Shown here: positions 1 to 9,499 of the stretch, piece after piece
Position numbering within the stretch: position 1 is the first letter of the stretch
How the letters are laid out: every line of letters begins with the position of its first letter
Made by a program: the position numbers and the translations under genes
Origin: Candidatus Sumerlaeia bacterium
Lineage (GTDB): Bacteria > Sumerlaeota > Sumerlaeia > SLMS01 > JAHLLQ01
Length of the DNA: 53,062 nt
Direction of reading: 5' to 3'
Assembly (NCBI GenBank): GCA_019634695.1
Contig: JAHCAW010000026.1
Location: 1 to 53,062, forward strand
Notes under the pieces: generated by a model
What the model saw: the letters and a program-made list of their open reading frames with translations, nothing else
Database searches by the model: none
What the model was told of the DNA's origin: nothing

Positions 1-1307
1 GGGATGTAGGCATCGAGAAAGCCGCAGGCGTGCATGAGGCGCAGGGTGCGGGCGGCGCTGCGGCGGTTGCCGAGGATGCCGAGGAAGCGATCGCGGTTGG
101 CGGCCGAGCGTCGGAATCCTTCGTCGACGTCGGCGAGCTTGCCCGCGACGAGGTCGAGCGTGAAGTCGTCGATCGAGAAGTCGTAGAGGGACGCGACGGA
201 GAACAGGTGCATCATCCAGTGGGAGTCGCCGGTCGCGGTCGCCGCTTCCTTGGGATCGATGCCGAGCTGGTTGTCGCGGAGGCGAAAGAGCCCCTCCATG
301 CGGCGGGCGCGCAGGCGTGACTTGCCGGTGACCTTCGGGGTCATGCGCTGGGATTCGAACTGGCGCACGACGCGGCGAACGATGCGGTCGACCTGCGTGA
401 CGCGCTGGTAATAGGCGCGCATGAGCTGCTCTTCGGGCAGCGCATTTTCGCGAGCCTCGATGCCGATCAGCGGCGCGATGCGAATCTGGCGCTCGATGTT
501 GAGATGGTCGGTCTTGCGGCCTTCCATGATGTGCAGGCCGTTGCGCAGCTCCATGAGGAAGGCGAGCGCCTGGCGGAGTTCGCGCTCGTCGCCGGGCGAG
601 AGCAGCCCGTGGCCCGTGAGGGAATGCAGGCCCTCGCCGCCGAAGTTGACAAAGCCGAGCCACTGCAGGACGTGGATGTCGCGAAGCCCGCCCGGCGAGT
701 CCTTCAGGTGCGGTTCGAGGAGCTGGCAGGTGTCGGAGTAGCGCAGGTGGCGGCTGCGGAGGCGCTCGACGATGGCGATCGAGAGGCTCTCCTCGTAGTG
801 CAGGGTGACTTGCAGACGGAGGTTCTCGCGCAGGCGCGTGAAGAGTTTCTCGTCTCCCCAAATGCGGTGCATCGTGAAGAGGGAGGTTGTCAGGTCGAGG
901 TCCTCGCCGATCTCCTTGAGGACAAGGTCGAGGGGTTTGACGGAGTAGCCCAGGTCGATGCGCAGACTCCACAGGGGGTAAAGGAACTGCTTGATGAAGT
1001 GCTCGTCCTCGGCCTGGGGTTCGCCGGGCAGGACGAAGAGGAGATCGATGTCCGAATGGAGGTTGAGCTCGCGACGGCCGTAGCCGCCGACGGCGACGAC
1101 GGCGAGTCGGTGCTCGACGCCGGCGAATCGGGAATCCGAGGCGGCGACGGAGCGGGCGTGGGCTTGGAGGAGGCGGTCGATTTCCTGACTGTAGTTCAGG
1201 GCGACGCTGGTGCCCGAGCGGACGCGATGATTGCGGCGCAGGCGATCGCGGGCGCGTTCGAGCAGGTCGGCGAGGTCGATGGTCTCGAGGGGCGAATCGG
1301 GGGTCAT
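1..1307 (-). CDS. glnD: Protein-PII uridylyltransferase GlnD, N-terminal half (cut by window edge)
   Basis: The gene reads leftwards from an ATG at 1307 with a GGAGG ribosome site 5 nt upstream, and stays open to the window edge, giving about 435 residues. Residues 74-90 carry the nucleotidyltransferase signature GGYGRRELNLHSDIDLL, with its two metal-binding aspartates. It is followed by the glutamine-synthase-adenylyltransferase-like region (LEPHLKDSPGGLRDIHVLQW, a hallmark of GlnD). In the family, GlnD uridylylates and deuridylylates PII proteins according to glutamine level. The HD hydrolase and ACT domains would lie beyond base 1 (known family length is about 850-900 residues). It is divergent from the kinase gene at 1528. 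Its function in nitrogen sensing is inferred from homology. Confidence 0.93.
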   Translation of the reverse strand, partial: MTPDSPLETIDLADLLERARDRLRRNHRVRSGTSVALNYSQEIDRLLQAHARSVAASDSRFAGVEHRLAVVAVGGYGRRELNLHSDIDLLFVLPGEPQAEDEHFIKQFLYPLWSLRIDLGYSVKPLDLVLKEIGEDLDLTTSLFTMHRIWGDEKLFTRLRENLRLQVTLHYEESLSIAIVERLRSRHLRYSDTCQLLEPHLKDSPGGLRDIHVLQWLGFVNFGGEGLHSLTGHGLLSPGDERELRQALAFLMELRNGLHIMEGRKTDHLNIERQIRIAPLIGIEARENALPEEQLMRAYYQRVTQVDRIVRRVVRQFESQRMTPKVTGKSRLRARRMEGLFRLRDNQLGIDPKEAATATGDSHWMMHLFSVASLYDFSIDDFTLDLVAGKLADVDEGFRRSAANRDRFLGILGNRRSAARTLRLMHACGFLDAYI

Positions 1308-1527
1308 GCGGCCTCCATGGGCGGGCAGGATTTCGCCTGTGGGGGCCGGACGGCAAGGCCACTTTCGGACAGGGCGGCGGTCCGGCTTCTTTTCCGTTTG
1401 CCGCTCGGGGGGTCGTTTCCCGTAGGATTCCGTCCAAGGATCGAGCGACGCATGGAGCCCGGAGGGGGACCGCGAAGCGCGGAAGGCCATCGACTGCCGG
1501 TCCGGGGACCGCAGATCTGGTTGGGGC

Positions 1528-4500
1528 ATGGAAGATTTCGTTGATGAATTCACCGAGAGCGGCTTCGGCTCCGAGTTGCCATCGGACCCGACAGTTTCCT
1601 ATGTCAGCGACTCGCCCACGACGGATCCGCTGGCCCTGCCGACTCCGACCGAGGGGCTGACGACCTGGGGGATTCTGGTGTCGGAGCCCCCGGGCGAGGA
1701 GCTGGACGCCGAGCCGACGACGCAGGACAAGGTCGTCTCCCTGTTCCAGATGCACCGCCGGCTGGGCCGCGGCGGATTCGGCGAAGTGTGGGAAGCGACG
1801 CAGCGGTCGCTGAACCGGATCGTCGCGATCAAGCGCATCCAGGACGCAAAGTACGACCAGAACCGGACGCGCGAGGAACGCGCGGCGCTCGAGTGGGTCT
1901 TCCGGCAGGAGGCCTACATCACGGCGCAACTGGACCACCCGAACATCATCCCGGTGCACGATCTGGGACTGGACGAGAAGGGGCGGCCGCTTCTGGCAAT
2001 GAAGCTGGTCGAGGGCGAGAACTGGGCCGAGGTCATCATTCGCGAGGTCCGGCAGTTCCCGGTCGATGAGTTCCTGTCGCGGCAGTTGCCGATCCTGCTG
2101 TCGATGGCGCAGGCGGTGGCATTCGCGCACTCGCGCGGGATTGTGCACCGCGACCTGAAGCCCTCGCAGGTGATGGTCGGGCGGTACGGTGAAGTGCTGC
2201 TGGTGGACTGGGGCTTGGCCGTGCACATCCCGGGCGAGTCCACCGACCCGGCCCACTCCATCTCGCGCATGGAGGAGTTGCCGACGCGCGACACGGCGCG
2301 AAACCCGGCCGGCACTCCGGCGTTGATGGCACCCGAGCAGACGCGGATGAGCGCGGACTCGATCACGTTCCAGACCGACGTCTTCCTGCTCGGCGGCATC
2401 CTGTACTTCCTGCTGTGCGGTCATTTTCCGCACGACGCGCTGACGACGCGCGAGTCGATCGCAAAGGCGATCGCGTGCGAAGTCGAGGACCCGCGCCTGC
2501 GGAGTCCGGACCGACCGGTTCCCGCAGCGTTGGTCGAGTTGGCGCTGCAGTGTCTCCAGAAGCGCCCGACAGACCGGCTGGCCAGCGCCGAGGAGTTCAT
2601 CGCGCGCCTGCGGGATTACCTGCGCGGCGAGTCCAACCGGCGCGATTCGCTGGGCATCACCGAATCGATCGAACGCGAGTACCGGGCGCGCTTCGGCCCG
2701 ACGGGCAATGAACACGCGGACCGTCTGGCCGCCGCCACCGCGGCCGAGCGCTACGAGACGCTCGCGGACCTGCTCAATCGGCTCGAGCACGCAGGGCGCC
2801 TGTGGGGCAATAATCCCAATCTGGATCGCATCCGGGGTGACATCCGGCGGACCTACGCAGAGCTGGCGATCGTGCGGGGGGACCTGACGCTGGCTCGCAT
2901 GCTCGTGCGCGGCCTTCCCGACCTCGAGGGCGGCTGGTCGCTCGGACAACGTCTCGACGCGGCAGAGAAGGGACTCGCGCGCCAACGCTCGCAGCGACTC
3001 TTCGCGCTCGCCAGCGCGGCTGTGCTGCTCGTCGGTCTTCTGCTGGTTTCCTTCGTCGCGATTCAGAATCAGCGGGCATCGAACCTGCGCTTGCAGCAGG
3101 AACGCGACCGGGCAGAGCGCGCGCGCCAGAATGCCGAGCTTGCCGAGCGGGACGCCGTCGCGCACAGCATCGCGGCCGACGCCGCGCGCGAGACCGCCGA
3201 GCAGGAGCATTACTTCTCCTCGATCACTCTGGCCGAGGTGAACCTCGCCCAAGGGAACGCGTCGCGGGCGCGCGAGATGCTGATCAACCGTTCGCCGGCC
3301 GCCTGGCGCGGCTGGGAGTGGGGCCACCTGATGGCGCAGTTGCACAAGGAGACGATCAGCCTGGTCAACCCGGCGCAGATGTTCCACGCCGATTGGTCGC
3401 CCGACGGAAGTCGCATCGTCACCGGCGACTTCAATCACGTGGCGGTCTGGGAGGCGGCAACGGGCCGCCAAATCTGGCGGCGTTCGACGAACGACTACGT
3501 GGTGTGGACGAGTGTGTTCAGTCCGGACGGTACGCGCATCCTGGCCTGCTCGTTCGACCAGTCGGCGGTCCTGCTCGACGCCGAGACGGGTCGGCGGATT
3601 CGGCAGTTCTCCGGGCACACCAACATCCTGCGCGGCGGGGCTTTCTCGCCCGACGGCAGCCTGATCGTGACGACCGGACAGGACCGCAGCGTGGTGGTGT
3701 GGAACGTCGAAGAGGGCAGCCAGGTCTTCCGCAAGGACGGCTTCGACGCCGCGGTGTACAATGCCACCTTCAGTCCGGACGGCTCGCTCGTGGTTGCGTG
3801 CAGCCTCGATGGGCAGGTGGTGGGTTGGACCGCACGCACTGGCAAGCAGGCGTTTGAGTTGCCGCGCCAAGCAGGCGGCATCAACACGGTCGTCTATACC
3901 GACGATGGGCGACTGCTGGTCACCTCCGGGCGCGACGGCTTCGTGCGCGTGTATGACGCCGGCACGCTCGAGCAGGTGCGCAGCTTCGCCGACGATCCGC
4001 CGGCGTGGCTGCACACGATCGATGTCACTCCCGACGGCCGCCTGGTGGCGGGGGGCGGCGAGGATGGCGTGTGCCGCATCTGGGACCTGCAAACCGGCGA
4101 ACGCTTGGCCCGATTCCTCGTGGACGACCCGATCTGGAAGACGCGCTTCAGTCCCGACGGCAGGCGATTGCTGACGACGTCGCGGTTCTCGGTGCGCGTC
4201 TTCGAGCTGACACGACTTCTGACACTGCCGATCGCCACGCCGGATCCGTCGCTCGAGGAGATTATTAACATCCCGCAGACAGTGGCCGCCTTTGGAATGC
4301 CCGCCGCCCGCCAGCAAACATGGGCGGAACGCGCGAATGCCTGGCTGACACCCTCGGGCTTCTCGCACGTCGAGACAGGCCCCGGTGGGGTCTGGCTGGT
4401 GCACAGCCGCTACACGCGCAAGTCGCCGAATCGCGAGCTGGTCGCCCGTCTCGATCCAGACGACCTGACGGTGGAAGTGCGCACGCTGCGGAGCGGAGAA

Positions 4501-5301
4501 GTGCTTGCGCGATTCGAGGACTTGCAGGCGATCGATCACGCCTTCAGTCCGGACGGCCGCTGGCTGGCCATCATGGAATTCGACCGCATCGTGCGCCTGA
4601 TCGACACAGGGACATGGAGCGAAACACGGCGGTTCATCAAGGACCCGGACCGGGTGCTTGCCGGCGACCGCGTCGAGTACAAGGGAATGAGCATCGCATT
4701 CAGTCCGGACTCGAAGCTGTTGGCCGGAGGCTTCATCAATGGGCGAGTCTGCCTTTGGGACGTCGAACGCGGCACCGAGATTCGGGAGTTCTCAGACGTC
4801 GGCGGGGTCGGCATCTCCGTGGCCTTCAGTCCGGACGGGCGATGGCTGGCGTCGGGCGGCAACCAGGACATCGTCGGCCTTTGGGACGTCGCCTCCGGCG
4901 AGCAGCTTCAGGTGCTGCGCGGGCACAATCGCTCGATCTTCGCGCTCGCCTTCAGTCCGGATGCCTCGCGGCTGGTGACGATCGCCGACGACCGCACGGC
5001 GAAGCTGTGGGACACGGCGACGGGGCGCGAGATTCTGACCATCGCGACGGGCGACCCGACACGTCAGCCGCTCGGCGCCGCGTTCTCCGCCGACGGTATC
5101 GAACTCATCGTCGTCTCAAGCGACGGAAGCGTCGAATCCTTCCGCCCCTTCCCATGGCGCCTGCACGAGTACCCCGGCGACGAGACGCTCTCCTTCGACC
5201 AACGCTTCGAGTGGTGGAAGCGCCTTCGACGCAGCCACACATCCATCGATCTGGCGGACGTGGACATTCGTCTCGCCCCGCTGCGATTGGCAGCCGACTG
5301 A
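1528..5301 (+). CDS. Membrane Ser/Thr protein kinase with C-terminal WD40 propeller
   Basis: This is a 1257-residue receptor-like kinase. The kinase domain covers roughly residues 73-365: glycine loop GRGGFGEV (80-87), Lys102, catalytic loop HRDLKPSQ (207-214), DWG in place of DFG (227-229), and APE (268-270). A transmembrane helix lies near 490-514, followed by an Ala/Glu/Arg-rich coiled coil to about 590 that ends in an RGWEW motif. From about 610 to the end there are WD40 repeats with recurrent FSPDG blades. Kinase-TM-WD40 proteins with DWG are known from planctomycete-type bacteria. The usual catalytic-loop Asn is Gln214 here. The substrate is unknown. Signal sensing through the propeller is inference. 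Confidence 0.93.
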   Translation: MEDFVDEFTESGFGSELPSDPTVSYVSDSPTTDPLALPTPTEGLTTWGILVSEPPGEELDAEPTTQDKVVSLFQMHRRLGRGGFGEVWEATQRSLNRIVAIKRIQDAKYDQNRTREERAALEWVFRQEAYITAQLDHPNIIPVHDLGLDEKGRPLLAMKLVEGENWAEVIIREVRQFPVDEFLSRQLPILLSMAQAVAFAHSRGIVHRDLKPSQVMVGRYGEVLLVDWGLAVHIPGESTDPAHSISRMEELPTRDTARNPAGTPALMAPEQTRMSADSITFQTDVFLLGGILYFLLCGHFPHDALTTRESIAKAIACEVEDPRLRSPDRPVPAALVELALQCLQKRPTDRLASAEEFIARLRDYLRGESNRRDSLGITESIEREYRARFGPTGNEHADRLAAATAAERYETLADLLNRLEHAGRLWGNNPNLDRIRGDIRRTYAELAIVRGDLTLARMLVRGLPDLEGGWSLGQRLDAAEKGLARQRSQRLFALASAAVLLVGLLLVSFVAIQNQRASNLRLQQERDRAERARQNAELAERDAVAHSIAADAARETAEQEHYFSSITLAEVNLAQGNASRAREMLINRSPAAWRGWEWGHLMAQLHKETISLVNPAQMFHADWSPDGSRIVTGDFNHVAVWEAATGRQIWRRSTNDYVVWTSVFSPDGTRILACSFDQSAVLLDAETGRRIRQFSGHTNILRGGAFSPDGSLIVTTGQDRSVVVWNVEEGSQVFRKDGFDAAVYNATFSPDGSLVVACSLDGQVVGWTARTGKQAFELPRQAGGINTVVYTDDGRLLVTSGRDGFVRVYDAGTLEQVRSFADDPPAWLHTIDVTPDGRLVAGGGEDGVCRIWDLQTGERLARFLVDDPIWKTRFSPDGRRLLTTSRFSVRVFELTRLLTLPIATPDPSLEEIINIPQTVAAFGMPAARQQTWAERANAWLTPSGFSHVETGPGGVWLVHSRYTRKSPNRELVARLDPDDLTVEVRTLRSGEVLARFEDLQAIDHAFSPDGRWLAIMEFDRIVRLIDTGTWSETRRFIKDPDRVLAGDRVEYKGMSIAFSPDSKLLAGGFINGRVCLWDVERGTEIREFSDVGGVGISVAFSPDGRWLASGGNQDIVGLWDVASGEQLQVLRGHNRSIFALAFSPDASRLVTIADDRTAKLWDTATGREILTIATGDPTRQPLGAAFSADGIELIVVSSDGSVESFRPFPWRLHEYPGDETLSFDQRFEWWKRLRRSHTSIDLADVDIRLAPLRLAAD

Positions 5302-5345
5302 CACGCCGAAAGCACGAGCACTTCATCCCGACCAAGGACTGGCCG

Positions 5346-6365
5346 ATGACCAAGAAGGCAGCCGATGTCATGCTGCGCCCGGCACGCGAAAAGGATGTGC
5401 CGACGCTGGTGAAGCTCATCCACGAACTGGCACTCTACGAACGCGCGCCCGAGGATTGTCATGCCACGGACGCGGCGATGCACGAGCAACTCTTCGGCGC
5501 GCAGCCGCGCGCCGAAGCCTGGGTCGCCGAACTCGACGGCCATATCGCCGGTTACGCGATCTTCTTCCACAACTTCTCGACGTGGGAGGCCGCCCCGGGC
5601 CTGTATCTCGAGGACGTCTACGTGCGGCCGACCTATCGGCGACTGGGGATCGGCAAGATGCTGCTGACGGCGCTCGCGGCGCTTGCGCGTCGGCGCGGGT
5701 GCCAGCGCTTCGAGTGGACCGTGCTGGACTGGAACAAGCCGGCCCGCGACTTCTACGAGCAACTCGGCGCCCGGCCGATGACGGACTGGGTGATCTATCG
5801 GACGGAGGGCGAGCCGCTCGACCGTCTCGCCGCCGAAGGCGAAAAGCTGCTGCCGACCGATTCCGGCAACGCCCAGCATGAGTCCATCGACAAGACCCTG
5901 CCGGCCGCGGGACCCGGCGAGCGCTATGTCGTCCACACCGACGGCGGCGCCCGGCCGAATCCCGGCACGGGGGGCTGGGCGGCCGTCGTGCGTCTGGGCA
6001 AGCGCAGCTTCGCGCTGAGCGGGGGCGAGCGCGAGACCACCAACAATCGCATGGAAATGACCGCGGCGATCCGGGTTCTCGAAGCTCTGCCCGGCGGGAA
6101 GCAGACCATCGAGATGCACACCGACTCCGAGTACCTCAAGAAGGGCATCACGGGGTGGATGAAGGGGTGGAAGCGAAACGGCTGGCTGACGGCTGCCAAG
6201 GAGCCGGTCAAGAATGTGGACCTGTGGCAGCGGCTGGACGAGCTGTGTGCGCAGCACGCGGTGACGTGGCACTGGCTGCGCGGACACGCGGGACACCGGG
6301 ATAACGAGACGTGCGACGAACTGTGCGCCCGGGAGATCGAGCGCCTCAACGCCGCCAAGCGGTGA
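5346..6365 (+). CDS. GNAT acetyltransferase fused to ribonuclease HI
   Basis: One uninterrupted frame of 339 residues holds two enzymes. Residues 8-165 are a GNAT N-acetyltransferase of the diamine/SSAT-like type (LYLEDVYVRPTYRR, acetyl-CoA loop RRLGIGK at 98-104). Residues about 192-335 are a full-length RNase HI with all catalytic residues: Asp199 (HTDGG), Glu237 (RMEM), Asp260 (HTDSEY), His314 and Asp324 (CDEL), spaced as in the E. coli enzyme. The start at 5346 has AAGGA 7 nt upstream. The linker (165-190) contains no in-frame ATG or GTG; the ATG at 5879 is out of frame, so separate translation of the RNase is unlikely. RNase HI removes RNA from RNA-DNA hybrids. Why an acetyltransferase is attached is unknown. 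It lies 44 nt after the kinase. Confidence 0.9.
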   Translation: MTKKAADVMLRPAREKDVPTLVKLIHELALYERAPEDCHATDAAMHEQLFGAQPRAEAWVAELDGHIAGYAIFFHNFSTWEAAPGLYLEDVYVRPTYRRLGIGKMLLTALAALARRRGCQRFEWTVLDWNKPARDFYEQLGARPMTDWVIYRTEGEPLDRLAAEGEKLLPTDSGNAQHESIDKTLPAAGPGERYVVHTDGGARPNPGTGGWAAVVRLGKRSFALSGGERETTNNRMEMTAAIRVLEALPGGKQTIEMHTDSEYLKKGITGWMKGWKRNGWLTAAKEPVKNVDLWQRLDELCAQHAVTWHWLRGHAGHRDNETCDELCAREIERLNAAKR

Positions 6366-6381
6366 ACGCCGGGCGAACGAG

Positions 6382-6411
6382 TTGCCACCCGAAGCCCGCC
6401 CGTCCCATACT
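6382..6411 (+). promoter_or_regulatory. Possible sigma-70-like promoter for the ELWxxDGT protein
   Basis: TTGCCA at 6382-6387 and CATACT at 6406-6411 are separated by 18 nt. The pair sits in the only gap (6366-6466) between the RNase HI fusion and the next start codon. The match to the -35/-10 consensus is partial, so this is a suggestion from sequence only. Confidence 0.35.
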
Positions 6412-6466
6412 GTGTGAGCGGCGACCCGGTGGGGCCGGGGCCCGCGACCGCGTTGGGGGTATCTGG

Positions 6467-9457
6467 ATGCGCAGAATCGGAATTCGGTGGCTCATCCTGC
6501 TTTCTGTCGCGGCAGTCGTCCTGCCGGGACCCGGCATCCTCGCACAGCCGGCCGGCAGCCTCTATCTCGTCAAGGATTTCAACCCGGGTCCAGACGCAGC
6601 GCTGCGCCGGGCCAGCCATGGGCCGCGCTCCGGCTTCGCCCACAATGGACTGTTCTACTTCGTCGGCTCCACCTCTCCCACCTATCCGAAGGATGGAGGC
6701 GGCAGCCACCCGAGCGTCTTCCCGCGCACCTTGGCGGTGTCGGATGGCACGTGGGACGGCACGAAGGCGCTGCTACCGGTCGATGATTTCCGCTATCTGG
6801 GCACGCGCTCGCACCAGGTGATCTTCTCGTCGGCCGGCTTCGGCGAGTGGCCGGGCCGGCGCCTGTATGTGACCGATGGCACCGCCGCGGGCACCCGCGA
6901 GCTCGAGACATTGCGGGATGCGGTCGACACCTTTCCCGGCGTCGAGATCGGCAAGTTCCTCGTCTTCGGCGTCGAGCGCGCCAACGGTGTGCGCGAATTG
7001 TGGCGGACCGATGCCACGACGGCCGGCACCGCACGGGTCGACGGCTTGCTGCCGTCCGGTTGGCAACCCTACGTCTCCCATCCCATGCGCCCCCACACGG
7101 AGGGGCGAATCCTCTTTCTGGTCGTGGACGGCAGCGGTCGGCGCAATCTGGTCGAATCCGATCTCTCTCCTTCCGGAACGCGTTTGGTCTTCTCGCAGCT
7201 TTGGCTCGATGAGCTGGGATCGCCGGAAGAGTTTGTCGTCGCGGGCGACAAGGTTTTCGTGCGTATCGGCCGGCGCCTCTACGTCACGGAAGGGAACGAG
7301 ATCTTCACCGAACTGCTTGCCGACATTCCGCTGCTTGGGGGCGCGAACGAGGAGATGCGCCTGTATGGGGCGTCCCAGTCCTGCTATGTCCTGACGAATG
7401 CAACGGCGACGACGCTGGACGTGTGGCGTTCGGATGGAAGCCCGGACGGGACGGTGCTCATCCGGCGCCTGCATTGGCTCTGGAGTCAGGGGCGTGTCGG
7501 CTCGGTCGCCGCATGGCAGGACAAGCTGTTCTTCGTGGAACTGGGCGACACGGTGATGAACGACAACGAGCCGTCGACCGGTTCACGTTTGTGGGCCTCG
7601 GATGGTTCGACGGCCGGGACGTTGCCGCTGTGGGGGCAACCGGCCGAACTCGACGGCCTGCTGGCGACCGGGCGCGGCGTGCTGTTCGGCACGGACGACA
7701 GCGGCGGTCCGCCGGGGCTGTACCTCACGGATGGGACAGTCGAGGGAACGCAGAATCTCTATTATGGCTACTTCCGACCGCTGGCGGCCACGCCCAAGGC
7801 CGGCACGCCGCACGGCGAACTGCTGTTCCTGACGGGGCGTCTGGTCACCGAGCAGTTCTACGGACGTGAGTTGTGGGTGAGCGACTGGACGTCGCACGGC
7901 ACGCGGTTCGCGCGCGACCTGTCAGCCGCCGGTTTCGGGGTCACGGCCTTCGATCCGAGGGGAAGACTTGGCGAGCGCGTGCTGTTCAACGACGGCATCC
8001 AAGGCAACCTGTGGGTGACGAATGGCTCGGATGTGGGGACGATCCCGATCGGCAGCACGAATCGAAACTTCGGCGCGTACTGCTTCGCGGAAGGGCTGCA
8101 CGCCTACGATCCGGAACTCGTGACCGCCCGCGTCACCAGCGCGGTCGCCATCTATGTGCGAGGCATCATCTGCAAGAACGAATGCTGCGATGTGGCGGCC
8201 GAGGACGAATCCCGCGGCTCCTGGTTCGATCTGATCGGGGAGGACGAGTGTGAGCCCGAGTACCAGAGTGTGACGCTTGTCTGGCGCACGGATGGCACGA
8301 TCGCCGGCACCGTCTACACCGGCATGGTGCTGGACTATTGGCTGTGGTTCCCCTATGAGTTCAGGCATGGCGCCCTGCTGTGGGCTCCAGCTCGGTCCCA
8401 GGGCAGCGGGGAGAACGTCGTCCTTTACCCGCCCCGTCTGTACATGAGCGGCGGGACGGCTGTGAGTACGGTTGCCATCGACGAGTTCGCCTGCGTGCCG
8501 GATTCCAAGGACCCCGAAGCCTGTCCGGTGCAGTTCATCCCCTTGGGCAAGACGACCTCGCACGCCTTCTTCACTGTTCTCGAACCGAAGTATCCCAACG
8601 ATCCGACCCGCGACAGGATCTTCTATGGAACCAACGGGCTGCTGGATGGCACCGACCTGCTTCGCCCGTTGCTGACGACGGACGGCGTTTCCGAATCGGT
8701 GCACCTGACCGGCGCGCCGTACAACGAGCGGTTCTACTTCTCCCCCACCATCATCGACACCGTGGGCGAGCCCTTCGTCGAAGGTGAGTTGTGGTCGAGC
8801 GCCGGAACGCTGGGGACGACGCAGCCGCTGATGACCGTGCGCCGCTTCGGTCAGGAGCAGGCGCTGCGCAACTTCAACTCCACGGCTGATTGGCTCTTCT
8901 TCACAGGCAACGACAACGAGCTTTGGGTCTCGAACGGCACAACGCTGCACACGATGCCGATGGCAACGGTGCTGGGACGCGAGAGCTTCCGCATCGAGGG
9001 AGTCGTGGGCGTCGTGAACAACCGCCTGATTGTCGTGCGCGACATGCCCGACACAGGCAGGAGCATGTGGACTACCGACGGCACGTTGCGCGGCACCGGA
9101 CGCCTGCCCGACCCGGTGTATGGCATGCGGAGCATGGCGATTCACAATTTCACGCCGCTGCCCGGTCTGGGCCTTGCGCTGTTCGGAGCGGGGTCGGCGA
9201 GGACCGGCATCGAGATGCACGCGACGGACGGCACGCCGGGCGGGACGTTCCGCGTGCGCGAAATAACTCCGGGCCCCTTCTCCTCGAATCCGCGCGGTTT
9301 CACGGAAGGTTTCGGGACCGTCCTCTTCCAGGCCACGACGCCCGATCACGGCACGGCCCTGTGGGCCCTGATCACGTCGGCCATCAAGAAGCCGCCGACC
9401 AGCATCTGGACCCTGCGCGGGAACATCATCACGCTCGACAAGGCGGGCGAGCAGTAG
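6467..9457 (+). CDS. Secreted ELWxxDGT-repeat protein
   Basis: This is a 996-residue protein beginning with a signal peptide (MRRIGIRWLILLSVAAVVLP, cleavage near AQPAG). The start at 6467 has a GGGGG ribosome site 7 nt upstream. About fifteen degenerate copies of an ELWxTDGTxxGT-type motif run through the chain (for example RLYVTDGTAAGTREL, ELWRTDATTAGTARV, LYLTDGTVEGTQNL, MWTTDGTLRGTGRL). This pattern is known from surface or secreted, probably beta-propeller-like proteins of environmental bacteria. One loop near 8160-8260 holds a cysteine cluster (CKNECC and a further Cys about 20 residues on) that interrupts the repeat rhythm. No catalytic motif is visible, so the function is unknown. Confidence 0.88.
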   Translation: MRRIGIRWLILLSVAAVVLPGPGILAQPAGSLYLVKDFNPGPDAALRRASHGPRSGFAHNGLFYFVGSTSPTYPKDGGGSHPSVFPRTLAVSDGTWDGTKALLPVDDFRYLGTRSHQVIFSSAGFGEWPGRRLYVTDGTAAGTRELETLRDAVDTFPGVEIGKFLVFGVERANGVRELWRTDATTAGTARVDGLLPSGWQPYVSHPMRPHTEGRILFLVVDGSGRRNLVESDLSPSGTRLVFSQLWLDELGSPEEFVVAGDKVFVRIGRRLYVTEGNEIFTELLADIPLLGGANEEMRLYGASQSCYVLTNATATTLDVWRSDGSPDGTVLIRRLHWLWSQGRVGSVAAWQDKLFFVELGDTVMNDNEPSTGSRLWASDGSTAGTLPLWGQPAELDGLLATGRGVLFGTDDSGGPPGLYLTDGTVEGTQNLYYGYFRPLAATPKAGTPHGELLFLTGRLVTEQFYGRELWVSDWTSHGTRFARDLSAAGFGVTAFDPRGRLGERVLFNDGIQGNLWVTNGSDVGTIPIGSTNRNFGAYCFAEGLHAYDPELVTARVTSAVAIYVRGIICKNECCDVAAEDESRGSWFDLIGEDECEPEYQSVTLVWRTDGTIAGTVYTGMVLDYWLWFPYEFRHGALLWAPARSQGSGENVVLYPPRLYMSGGTAVSTVAIDEFACVPDSKDPEACPVQFIPLGKTTSHAFFTVLEPKYPNDPTRDRIFYGTNGLLDGTDLLRPLLTTDGVSESVHLTGAPYNERFYFSPTIIDTVGEPFVEGELWSSAGTLGTTQPLMTVRRFGQEQALRNFNSTADWLFFTGNDNELWVSNGTTLHTMPMATVLGRESFRIEGVVGVVNNRLIVVRDMPDTGRSMWTTDGTLRGTGRLPDPVYGMRSMAIHNFTPLPGLGLALFGAGSARTGIEMHATDGTPGGTFRVREITPGPFSSNPRGFTEGFGTVLFQATTPDHGTALWALITSAIKKPPTSIWTLRGNIITLDKAGEQ

Positions 9458-9499
9458 GACGCTGTCCGCGCCGCACGATTCCTCCTGCAACGACCGGCG

